Assembly (NCBI RefSeq): GCF_025847235.1
Contig: NZ_JAOZEW010000002.1
Location: 186,001-250,000 of the forward strand
Length of the DNA stretch: 64,000 nucleotides
Direction of reading: 5' to 3'
Source of the DNA: Flavobacterium shii
Lineage (GTDB): Bacteria; Bacteroidota; Bacteroidia; Flavobacteriales; Flavobacteriaceae
Part shown: piece after piece, positions 47,242-55,994 of the stretch
How the letters are laid out: every line of letters begins with the position of its first letter
Numbering within the stretch: position 1 is the first letter of the stretch
Made by a program: the position numbers and the translations under genes
Notes under the pieces: model-generated
What the model saw: only the letters and a program-made list of their open reading frames with translations
The model's database searches: none
What the model was told of the DNA's origin: nothing

Positions 47242-47700
47242 ATGAAGAAAAAATTACTATTCGTGTTATTTGGAATTTGTCTCACCTCAAATGCACAAAC
47301 ATCAAAAGTGACTTTCAGTTATGATAGTTCAGGAAATCAAACTTTAAGAGAATTTTGCCTAGGAAACTGTCCAACTTCTAAACCCGTGACAGAAACACCC
47401 AAAGAAATCGAAGCAATAACAGAAGAGGATCTACAGAAATTTTCAACTGAAGATGTCATCTCATATTACCCAAACCCAGTAAAAGAGGAACTCTATCTTA
47501 AATGGCAACTGATTGATGAAAATTATGTTAGCTCTATACAGATTTATGGATTAAATGGACAAACGATCAAGTCTTATTCAAAAAGTAAAGAGTTAAATTC
47601 TCAGAACATTTCTTTTCGGGACTATCCAACTGGCGTTTATATAGTAGCCTTAGTTTATTCTAGTGGGGAACAAAAAACAATTAAAATCATTAAACAATAA
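47242..47700 (+). CDS. T9SS type A sorting-domain protein, Rhs partner
   Basis: 152 residues. Signal peptide (about 1-18, ends TSNAQ), a short segment with one YD-like repeat (VTFSYDSSGNQTLREFCLGN) and a type A C-terminal sorting domain (about 70-152: SYYPNPVKEELYLKW, IQIYGLNGQTIKSY, YPTGVYIVALVYSSGEQKTI). The sorting domain directs export through the type IX system to the cell surface. The Rhs gene starts 3 nt downstream, so they are co-transcribed. I infer it is a surface anchor or chaperone-like partner for the Rhs protein. Confidence 0.85.
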   Translation: MKKKLLFVLFGICLTSNAQTSKVTFSYDSSGNQTLREFCLGNCPTSKPVTETPKEIEAITEEDLQKFSTEDVISYYPNPVKEELYLKWQLIDENYVSSIQIYGLNGQTIKSYSKSKELNSQNISFRDYPTGVYIVALVYSSGEQKTIKIIKQ

Positions 47701-47703
47701 CTT

Positions 47704-50700
47704 ATGAAACAATTCTACTTTTCATTGTTATTTATAACATATAGTCTATTTACAATTGCTCAAACTACTCCTACGGGTTCTTCAACTGAAACTGGAATTA
47801 CAGATGGGCAGTTAACTGTTTCTTTAACAGGTGCAGCAAATTACAATATTCCTATTGATGTACCTCCGGGAATTAATGGTGTGGTACCACAAATAAGTTT
47901 ATCTTACAGTAGCCAGAGTGGTTATGGCATTGCCGGACTAGGCTGGAATATTTCGGGTATCTCATCAATTACAAGAATAGCCGCCACTAAATTTCACGAT
48001 GGTACTATAAATGGTGTTAATTTTGATAGTTTTGATCGCTTTGCTTTAGACGGACAGCGATTAATTGCTAAAAGTGGAACTTATGGAGCTAATGGAACCG
48101 TTTACGAAACGGAGAATTATTCTAATTTAAGGATTACATCGTATGGCGTCCATTCTAGTGGCGTAAAGTATGGACCAGCCTATTTTATTGTAGAATATCC
48201 CGATGGTTCAAAGGCATATTATGGCAATTCAACAGATTCAGTATCCGTTACCAGCTGGGCGATCACGTATTCGGAAAATCTTCAAGGAGTTAGAATGAGT
48301 TATAGTTACAACGTTGCAAATAACGTGCTAAACCTTGCATCCATTAAATATGGGACAAGAACAACCACAGCTCCCATAAATGAAATTAGATTTAGTTATG
48401 TTCCCAGAACAAGAGTTGAACAAGCTTATATTGGAGGACAAAATCTAATAACAGATACTTTACTTAAAGAAATTAAAGTTTTTGGAAATAGTGTTGGCTA
48501 TCGAACTTATACTTTAGCATATATGTACACTTCTGCTCAGTACGAGCGTTTGGAAAGGATTACTGAAACAAGTGGTGATGGATCAAAAAGCTATAACCCT
48601 ACTGTTTTTACTTATGAGACAACCGGAGACTCTATCAACTATTCCGCAAACCCACAATCATTAAGCGTTGGATCAATTACATCAGATAATGCCGAAACAG
48701 TTTCTGGTGATTTTGATGGGGATGGAAGTATGGATTTTATACTATATCCAACCAAAGGACCTCAAACGAAATCAAAATTTTGGCTTTTCACTGGTATTAA
48801 CCCCAATCGAACTGACCAATCTGTACCAAACTGGGGAGTATCAAGAACTGTCGATCCATTTGATGAAATTTTCCCAGTCTCGTGGTTAAGTTGGAATAAT
48901 AAATTAATGCCAATGCAGGGCTGGACCATCGCGTATCAAAATGGCGATGGTGCTAAATTAGTTACTTATTCCTACTGTGACACATTCCAAATATGCCCCC
49001 AATATGAGAAGTATGTTGGCTTTCCAACTTTTACTTACTATACTGAAGACCCTTTAAGTTGCGAAAAACCGCGACCTGCCCTTGAAGAAACTTTATCTAT
49101 ACCAAAAATGTACATAAGTGGAGACTTTAACGGAGACGGTCTAACAGATATTGTTGCTATAGAAAAGAAAGGTACATACAATTACCTAGGACCTTGTCAG
49201 AACGGTGAACTTCCAAGTTTAACAGGTGGTTTTGGTGGAGGCTCCTATTTTATTAATATGGATCGACGATTAACTACAAATTTCATGAATTCTTCGGGAC
49301 CATTACCTGTGCAATCAACAAGTAAAGTAAAAGTTGCTGATTTTGATGGTGACGGAAAATCAGATGTTTATATTTTTGATACAGGACGAGTAAGGATCTA
49401 CTCCTTAAATGACAATAAACAATTTGTTTTAGTAAATGAAACAACAGATGTCAACATTGTTTTTTCCACCGAAATTCTCATGGGGGATTATAATGGCGAT
49501 GGAAAAGAAGACTTCATGATTGCAAGAGGTCCAGGATTTGGAGAATGGTATAGGTACTCATCAACAGGAGTAGGTTTAATAAAAGAAACAAAAACTTACG
49601 GATCCTTTACATTTCCAGCCAATGATCCCTATAATACATATAATTTTACAGCGACTGACTATGATAACGATGGTAAATCGGACTTATTAGTAGTAAGTAG
49701 TTCAAGAAATACAGCTAACACTGCAGGAACATTATCTATTAAATCATATTCACGTTTGGGAGGTATTGCTGTTAATTTAATGCAAGCCAGTAGTGGTCTA
49801 CTTGCCGGAGTTGACATCAGTGCCCTTCCTGTCTTTCTTCCTACAGTTGACAAAAATAAACCAAAGCTAGAAATTGCTTTTTTAAATAATGACAAACTTT
49901 ACTTTTTTAATTCATTAAAGGATTCCAAAAAAGATTGCCTCTTAAAAACAATTACTACTGGTAGTGGTGTAAGAGAAACAATTACTTATCAACCACTTGA
50001 TCCTACTTACAAGAATAGTTTTAACTCGATTTACTCTTCTAGTCGAGGAATGGAAAACTACCCTTATTATGATATTGTAGCTTCCCCAGACTTTCAAATA
50101 GTTACCAAACTAGAAAAGCAAAGTGCAACGGTTTATAAAAAACAACTTTTTGGCTACTATGGCGCGGTTACTAATTATGAAGGATTAGGATTCATAGGGT
50201 TCCGTTCGGTAATGCAGACCAATTGGCATGATGACACTACAGCACCTTTATCAAATATTTCTAAAAAGGATATTTATTTAAGAGGCGCTCTCACAGAAAA
50301 CTACGCTTTGAATTATATGGCATACCCATATGAAGGTTTTACTGCACCAAGTTTTTTATCAAAATCGGTACTTACTTATAATACGGCTACAGAGGCACTA
50401 CAATTAAATAAAGTTTTTAAACTACAGAATAAGACCAAGATCGACACCAATGGCTTGAACCAGAGTAGTAGCGAAACTACCACTTTATATGATGCTTTGA
50501 ACAATCCAATTAAGTCAACTACTTTAATTAAAGAAGGAGGATCCAGTATTATACAAACAAATATAAGTGATATTACTTACGAACCTCCTACAACAACTAC
50601 TTCACTTTTCATTGTTGGCAGACCTCTCACTAAAGATGAAAGTGTTGCTATAGCTGATCATACGATGACTACTCAAGAATCGTATACATATAATGGACAA

Positions 50701-53700
50701 CAATTACTCCATAAAGTTGAAAAAAAGGGAACAGGAACAGGAATAATTACAGAAGAGAATGGTTACGATATTTTTGGTAATATTACAAAGAAAACTATAA
50801 CCGCACCAGCTCTTACTCCGCGGATAACAGATTATGAATATGATCTGTCAGGTCGGTTTATAACAAAAGTAACAGATCTGGAAAGACTGGAAACAAATTT
50901 TGAATACGACACAAATAATGGACTCCTTAAAAAGGAAACCAATGCTTATGGATTATCAAACTCCTATACCTACGATAGATGGTATAAAAAGCTTACCGCA
51001 AAAAATGATAATTTAAACAAAAGTACTGCGTATTCTTATTCAAAAAATCTGTTTAAAACAATAATAACTGAAACAGGAGATGATGGAAGTGCAAGTGAAG
51101 AGACTTTTGACGATTTGAGCAGAAAAATAAAGTCTGGCACAAAAGACATCAATGGCACTTTTTCATATGTTGACTATCAATATGATATTTATGATAGAAA
51201 TTTCAAAGTAAGTGAACCCTATTTTGGAAGCTCTGCATCACAGTGGAATGAAACCTTATTTGATATTTATAGTAGACCCGTTCAAAACAATTTTTATACT
51301 GGAAAAGTTACTACTTCGAGCTATCCTCCTGGTATGACTTCAACTTTCACTGACGGAACAAAAACTAAAACCACAACAATAAATGCTGTTGGAAATATAA
51401 TCTCTCAACAGGAAAATATTGGAGGAATTATTAATTATAAGTATTTCGCGAATGGAAATTTAAAACAAACTGACTATAATGGAACTTCCATAAAAATAGA
51501 GCAAGACGGTTGGGGACGTAAAACTAAATTAACTGATCCCACAGCAGGAACGTATGTATATGAAAATAATGATTTTGGAGAATTGAAATCGGAGACTGTT
51601 CAAAATCGAGGTGTTGTAACAACTATTACAAGAAATGAAGTTGGAAAACCAATAAAAAAAACTATTACAGGTCCATTAACCGATACAGAAACTATTTATG
51701 AATATGATAATACAACGAAGTTACCGATACTAACAACTTTTACAGATAAGCTAGAACCAACAGGAACTAATACCATTTACACAAGAATGGCATATGATCC
51801 TGTTTTTAAAAGGATTATCAGTATTGTTGAAGAAAAAACTGGGATTAGTAAATTTACAAACACTTTCGCATACGACGATCTAGGAAGAATCGAAATTGAA
51901 ACTAAGAAGGCTGAACTTGGTGCAAAAATGAGTACCGTCGTAATAAAAAATGTATACAAAAACGGTGACCTTTTCCAGATAGTAGATAATTTAACTAATA
52001 AGATCCTCTGGCAAACAAATATCTTAAATGCAAGGGGTCAAATGGTGGAAAATATTGTTGGTAATGGAATAACAATGACTAATACATATGACTCAGATGG
52101 ATACCTTACAAAAATACAACATGATAGAACTGTAGCTCCCGCAGGGAATGTTATGACCTTAACTACTAATTTTAATAAGACTACAGACAACCTTGATAAT
52201 CGCAGTAACAATACATTTGGTAATTGGGCAGAAATATTCAAATATGATGATTTAGACAGGCTTAAAGAGTTCACTAATGGTTTAGGAACTCAGGTAAATC
52301 AAAACTATGAAGCATCCGGAAAGATAAAGGACAATATGCTGGGAACATATAACTATGACACAAGTACCAAACCTAATCAAAATACGTCGATAACTCTATC
52401 TCCAGAAGCCGAACTTTATTATAAAAACAGAGGGATCGCTTTTTTTGATGATATGGAAGGACAAACGGGATGGTCGAAAAATGCATATGATCCACTAAAG
52501 ATTAGTTTTGGACTTTTTTCTAATTATAACGGTAAACATGGATTACGTTTAGATACATCAGGAGCTAATATGATTAACTATGTTACAGCGAATAAAACAA
52601 TTCAAATTGATAATACAATCGATACAGAATACAAAATATCAGCTTGGGTTTATACTTCAAATCCAAAAGCACAGTTAACTTTCCTAGAATATAGAAAAAA
52701 TGAAACCACTCCTTTCAAAAGTGAGATTCTAACAACAAAGACTAGAGGTGAATGGATATTTTTAGAGAAAACAATACTTGTACCTGCTAGCATCAAGCTA
52801 TTAGAAATACGCGCAGATGCTATTGGGACACAAATAGGTAATGGTTTTGTAAGTTTTGATGATGTAAAATTAACTAAAGCTTCAGTGAATGCCCTTACAA
52901 AACTAGATCTAGATATTAAATACAATGCATCTAATAGTCCTTCAAGTATAGAGGAAAAGGGTATTGACATATTATACCTTACTTATAATGGAGATGGACA
53001 AAGAAGTATTATGTTTTATGGTGGTGTCGTTCCTGTTAAGGAATCACAACCACTTCGAAAACATTACTCTGCTGATGGTACAATGGAGATAAAAGAAAAT
53101 CGAGTTACCGGTGCAATAGAATTTGTAACTTATGTTGGTGGTGATGGATATTTAGCCCCTGCGGTTTCAAAAAGTGACGGAATTAATCAAGCAAATTATC
53201 TGTACTTACATCGTGATTATCAGGGTAATATTATGGCAATCACAGATGAAAGCGGTCAGATAGTCGAAAAACGACTGTATGATGCTTGGGGTAAAATACT
53301 TAAAGTACAGGATGGAGTTGGTACTACGCTAGCGGGACTAACTATCCTCGATCGTGGCTATACTGGTCATGAGCATTTACAAAGCATTGGCTTAATAAAT
53401 ATGAATTCAAGATTGTATGACCCAGTACTTCATAGATTCCTATCCGCGGATAATTATGTACAGAATATTGGAAATACACAGAATTTTAACCAATATGGTT
53501 ACGTATATAATAACCCCTTGAGATATACTGACCCAAGTGGTGATATATGTGAAGGATGTGGAGGAATTCAAATCAATCCAGGAGATGGTAATGGAAGTTA
53601 TACAAGTACGGATCTTAATCCTATTTGGGATAAATTAAAGATTAAAGATTGGGCTAACAGGAATTTAAACTTCGATAAATGGAGTGATGGATTTAAATCT

Positions 53701-54354
53701 GGAGGTAATTGGGTAAGTGATAACTTTAAGTCCATATTTGGGATAAAAAGTCATGAGTCTGGACCTCCACCTAATATGAGTAACTATGTTAATATTAATA
53801 CATATGGTGGTTCTATTGCTACTACAGGTAGTGGACAATTTTATGGAGGTACTGGAAACGGAAGTTTTATGGATTATTTTAGTAGATTTGTCTATGAAAC
53901 AGATCAATTTAATCCAGTGGCACTCTTATGGGATGGATTAAAGGGAAATATTACAGGAAGTGATCGATACGGAAATGAATTATCAGGGTTTGATTCAAAT
54001 CTAAAAATTGTAAGCGCTGTTCCGATGACAACTGTTGCCAATCTTGTAACAAATGGTGCAAGACAGGCATTTTTTGCTGAGGTAAAAGCTGTTGCCAAAG
54101 AAGCAGTTGTTCACGGAAACTCATTAAAAAGCTTGAAACCGACGTGGGGATATAAATTATACTCGAGTGATGGAACGTTTTTAAAAAACGGAATTACAAG
54201 TAAACCCAATCCTCTTTCGAGATACACTAAAGCTTTTATGGAGGATAAACAAATGATACGAATTAAGCAATTTCCTAATAGGCTTGAAGCTTATCAATGG
54301 GAGTATCAGCAAAATGTAATAAAAAGAGGTACATTAAATAAAAATATGCATTAA
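47704..54354 (+). CDS. SpvB/FG-GAP/Rhs polymorphic toxin with GIY-YIG-like C-terminus
   Basis: 2216 residues. Signal peptide (1-20), SpvB-like domain (about 30-300: VPPGINGVVPQISLSYSSQS), FG-GAP/VCBS repeats (about 335-660: DFDGDGSMDF, DFNGDGLTDI, DYNGDGKEDF), then Rhs/YD repeats. A jelly-roll insert begins near 1580 (AFFDDMEGQTGW), and the Rhs core runs about 1840-1950 (GNIMAITDES, RGYTGHEHL, SRLYDPVLHRFLSAD, NPLRYTDPSG). The last 85 residues are the variable toxin tip: GYKLY, LKNGIT, SRY, EAYQWE and a final Asn resemble a GIY-YIG/URI nuclease. Rhs shells encapsulate such tips. The immunity gene follows after one base. No sorting domain; the T9SS partner is upstream. Confidence 0.88.
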   Translation: MKQFYFSLLFITYSLFTIAQTTPTGSSTETGITDGQLTVSLTGAANYNIPIDVPPGINGVVPQISLSYSSQSGYGIAGLGWNISGISSITRIAATKFHDGTINGVNFDSFDRFALDGQRLIAKSGTYGANGTVYETENYSNLRITSYGVHSSGVKYGPAYFIVEYPDGSKAYYGNSTDSVSVTSWAITYSENLQGVRMSYSYNVANNVLNLASIKYGTRTTTAPINEIRFSYVPRTRVEQAYIGGQNLITDTLLKEIKVFGNSVGYRTYTLAYMYTSAQYERLERITETSGDGSKSYNPTVFTYETTGDSINYSANPQSLSVGSITSDNAETVSGDFDGDGSMDFILYPTKGPQTKSKFWLFTGINPNRTDQSVPNWGVSRTVDPFDEIFPVSWLSWNNKLMPMQGWTIAYQNGDGAKLVTYSYCDTFQICPQYEKYVGFPTFTYYTEDPLSCEKPRPALEETLSIPKMYISGDFNGDGLTDIVAIEKKGTYNYLGPCQNGELPSLTGGFGGGSYFINMDRRLTTNFMNSSGPLPVQSTSKVKVADFDGDGKSDVYIFDTGRVRIYSLNDNKQFVLVNETTDVNIVFSTEILMGDYNGDGKEDFMIARGPGFGEWYRYSSTGVGLIKETKTYGSFTFPANDPYNTYNFTATDYDNDGKSDLLVVSSSRNTANTAGTLSIKSYSRLGGIAVNLMQASSGLLAGVDISALPVFLPTVDKNKPKLEIAFLNNDKLYFFNSLKDSKKDCLLKTITTGSGVRETITYQPLDPTYKNSFNSIYSSSRGMENYPYYDIVASPDFQIVTKLEKQSATVYKKQLFGYYGAVTNYEGLGFIGFRSVMQTNWHDDTTAPLSNISKKDIYLRGALTENYALNYMAYPYEGFTAPSFLSKSVLTYNTATEALQLNKVFKLQNKTKIDTNGLNQSSSETTTLYDALNNPIKSTTLIKEGGSSIIQTNISDITYEPPTTTTSLFIVGRPLTKDESVAIADHTMTTQESYTYNGQQLLHKVEKKGTGTGIITEENGYDIFGNITKKTITAPALTPRITDYEYDLSGRFITKVTDLERLETNFEYDTNNGLLKKETNAYGLSNSYTYDRWYKKLTAKNDNLNKSTAYSYSKNLFKTIITETGDDGSASEETFDDLSRKIKSGTKDINGTFSYVDYQYDIYDRNFKVSEPYFGSSASQWNETLFDIYSRPVQNNFYTGKVTTSSYPPGMTSTFTDGTKTKTTTINAVGNIISQQENIGGIINYKYFANGNLKQTDYNGTSIKIEQDGWGRKTKLTDPTAGTYVYENNDFGELKSETVQNRGVVTTITRNEVGKPIKKTITGPLTDTETIYEYDNTTKLPILTTFTDKLEPTGTNTIYTRMAYDPVFKRIISIVEEKTGISKFTNTFAYDDLGRIEIETKKAELGAKMSTVVIKNVYKNGDLFQIVDNLTNKILWQTNILNARGQMVENIVGNGITMTNTYDSDGYLTKIQHDRTVAPAGNVMTLTTNFNKTTDNLDNRSNNTFGNWAEIFKYDDLDRLKEFTNGLGTQVNQNYEASGKIKDNMLGTYNYDTSTKPNQNTSITLSPEAELYYKNRGIAFFDDMEGQTGWSKNAYDPLKISFGLFSNYNGKHGLRLDTSGANMINYVTANKTIQIDNTIDTEYKISAWVYTSNPKAQLTFLEYRKNETTPFKSEILTTKTRGEWIFLEKTILVPASIKLLEIRADAIGTQIGNGFVSFDDVKLTKASVNALTKLDLDIKYNASNSPSSIEEKGIDILYLTYNGDGQRSIMFYGGVVPVKESQPLRKHYSADGTMEIKENRVTGAIEFVTYVGGDGYLAPAVSKSDGINQANYLYLHRDYQGNIMAITDESGQIVEKRLYDAWGKILKVQDGVGTTLAGLTILDRGYTGHEHLQSIGLINMNSRLYDPVLHRFLSADNYVQNIGNTQNFNQYGYVYNNPLRYTDPSGDICEGCGGIQINPGDGNGSYTSTDLNPIWDKLKIKDWANRNLNFDKWSDGFKSGGNWVSDNFKSIFGIKSHESGPPPNMSNYVNINTYGGSIATTGSGQFYGGTGNGSFMDYFSRFVYETDQFNPVALLWDGLKGNITGSDRYGNELSGFDSNLKIVSAVPMTTVANLVTNGARQAFFAEVKAVAKEAVVHGNSLKSLKPTWGYKLYSSDGTFLKNGITSKPNPLSRYTKAFMEDKQMIRIKQFPNRLEAYQWEYQQNVIKRGTLNKNMH

Positions 54355-54355
54355 A

Positions 54356-54811
54356 ATGATAAAAGATAATATTCTAGGATGTTTCTTGAATGTAGGGTTT
54401 GATCCTAATTTAAGTGAACAAGATTTTATAGATTTAGCAGATATGTTTAGAACATATATATGGGGAGAAAAGGGAATTTGTGATCCATTAAAAAAATTAA
54501 AACATGAAAATTATGGTAAAGATTTAATACTAATATTGTTTCAGTTTAACGTAAATCCCTCATCATTAGAACTTCTTCATTTAAAAGAAATAGAGAATTA
54601 TAGAAAAAAGGAAAAATCTATCGGAATTCCTATAATTGTAAATAATGAAAATTTCTTTAATAAAAATGAATCCGAACGATATGATTTTTTACGAGAGTCA
54701 ATTCTACAAAAACTGGATCTATTGGAGGAACTAGTAAAAAAGAAAAAATTAGATACAAATATGGAGTTGTTAAAAGCTGACGTAAAAAACGTTTTAATTG
54801 AGTTTTTATAG
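54356..54811 (+). CDS. Probable immunity protein for the Rhs toxin
   Basis: 151 residues, cytoplasmic (no signal peptide), mostly helical, acidic first half (CFLNVGFDPNLSEQDFIDLA) and Lys-rich C-terminal helix (LLEELVKKKKLDTNMELLKA). It starts one base after the Rhs stop and is co-transcribed. Position directly behind the variable tip of an Rhs gene is the standard place for the cognate immunity gene. I recognise no named immunity family. The downstream stretch continues in the same frame into the displaced Rhs fragment. Confidence 0.7.
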   Translation: MIKDNILGCFLNVGFDPNLSEQDFIDLADMFRTYIWGEKGICDPLKKLKHENYGKDLILILFQFNVNPSSLELLHLKEIENYRKKEKSIGIPIIVNNENFFNKNESERYDFLRESILQKLDLLEELVKKKKLDTNMELLKADVKNVLIEFL

Positions 54812-54814
54812 AAC

Positions 54815-54949
54815 CTAGCAGGACTAACTATCCTCGATTGTGGCTATACTGGACATGAGCACTTACAAAGCATTGGCTTAATTAATATGAATGCAAGATT
54901 GTACGATCCAGTACTTCATCGATTCTTATCCGCGGAGAATTTACAATAA
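54815..54949 (+). pseudogene. Displaced Rhs core tip fragment
   Basis: Codes LAGLTILDCGYTGHEHLQSI and LINMNARLYDPVLHRFLSAE, then stops. It matches the Rhs core encoded at 53329-53454 almost codon for codon (differences include R to C and S to A). It has no start and directly follows the immunity stop. This is the classic scar left when a new toxin tip plus immunity gene recombines into an Rhs gene and pushes the old tip downstream. Confidence 0.85.
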
Positions 54950-54962
54950 CAATAAAGGCAAG

Positions 54963-54995
54963 AAAGCTACAACGATAAAAAGTTGTAGCTTTTTG
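54963..54995 (+). terminator. Terminator of the Rhs/immunity operon
   Basis: 11-bp stem AAAGCTACAAC / GTTGTAGCTTT with an 8-nt loop and further T. Confidence 0.85.
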
Positions 54996-55002
54996 CTTTC
55001 AT

Positions 55003-55176
55003 GAAATATCTGTTTTTGGTATAGAATTGATAAAGCTTCCACGAACTGAAGAGTATAGACCTCATTTTGTTCTCTACCCATTATGGAAAAAAGAAATAAA
55101 AGATTGTTTAGATTTTCCAATTGTTCTTCATGAAAACACTCTAATTTTTTGTGGATATAAAATGTATATTGATTAA
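55003..55176 (+). pseudogene. Orphan C-terminal fragment, possibly an old immunity gene
   Basis: An open frame without start codon codes EISVFGIELIKLPRTEEYRP, HFVLYPLWKKEIKDC and LIFCGYKMYID, then stops at 55174-55176. The text looks like genuine protein (aromatic, mixed) rather than random AT-rich translation. Its place behind the displaced Rhs tip suggests the remains of the immunity gene that went with the former toxin. No family recognised. Confidence 0.45.
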
Positions 55177-55470
55177 AAGAATATACTTATGCTTTTAACT
55201 TTATCTTTATTTAGATTTTGATAGGTTTACATCTCAGGTATATCTGTTTTACTTAAATCATCTCTTATTTTAGCTACTAACTCATAAAGAAAGTTATAAA
55301 AGTCTTAATATTATATTTATATAACTTATTATAGCCGACTAATTATAAGTTATTTCTTTACTTTATCTAAAATAAGGAAAATCAAATTGACCATACAATT
55401 TATTATCATTAAAAGTAATATTACATTAAGATTGTTCTGTTAACAGTTTTTTTATTTTAGTTAACTTTTA

Positions 55471-55522
55471 AAATATCACTAAAAGTGGGTATTGCTTTCA
55501 TCTATATGATGTTATATTTTTG
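55471..55522 (+). promoter_or_regulatory. Promoter of the TssD/VgrG operon with shared upstream box
   Basis: Carries the same 24-nt box as 47121-47144, ending in TTG (55492-55494). After 20 nt comes TATTTTTG (55515-55522), an exact -7 box. Confidence 0.65.
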
Positions 55523-55546
55523 AAAGATTATTTTTACGTATTTTAA

Positions 55547-55960
55547 TTTATTAATAAGTTCACAAATAAGTTTTTATCCAAATTACATATTGACGGGGGA
55601 GAGTACAATATCCTTGAATTCAATATTAGCTTTAAACAAGAAATAGATACAACGAGTAAACCTACTGGAAATGCCAAAGGTGGTATCATAAAAATGATAA
55701 TAGAAGCCAACCAAAGTAGTAGTTTTTTATCTTGAATGTTATATGGAGATTTGGCTAAAGACGGGAAGATCATTTTTTATAGAAGGGATGCATTAAGCAA
55801 AATGAAAAAACTAACATTTGTTAAAGCCTTTTGCATTAGCTACGATAAGCAATTTACCAGTACTACCGAAGTACCAATGAAAATCACAATGGAATTGGTT
55901 TCTAAAGAATTGATTTTTGGCGATGCTAAATTTTTTAACAACTGGATTGCACTAGATTAA
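55547..55960 (+). pseudogene. tssD: Decayed TssD (Hcp-like type VI tube protein)
   Basis: In one frame from 55547 the translation reads KFLSKLHIDGGEYNILEFNI, SFKQEIDTTSKPTGNAKGGI, SSFLS, stop, MLYGDLAKDGKIIFYRRDAL, SKMKKLTFVKAF and NNWIALD. This is the whole Bacteroidota TssD pattern (HIDGEEYN, SFKQ.ID, GG.I, FYRRDAMSK, K.Y). Two lesions: no ATG remains at the N-terminus, and a TGA stands at 55733-55735 exactly where the family has Trp (E-W-M). The 74-codon ORF from 55736 is only its second half. The remaining promoter still drives the vgrG genes behind it. Confidence 0.85.
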
Positions 55961-55994
55961 ATTTAAAAATTAAATAAAACAAGTACATATTATT

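Noticed and set aside
55733..55735. TGA recoded as Trp or selenocysteine in TssD
   Set aside because: All other genes here use TGG for Trp and end normally at TGA where expected; no selenocysteine insertion structure is apparent and the start codon is lost too, so decay is simpler.
55736..55960. 74-codon ORF as an independent gene
   Set aside because: It is the second half of the TssD gene after the in-frame TGA; the first half is in the same frame upstream.
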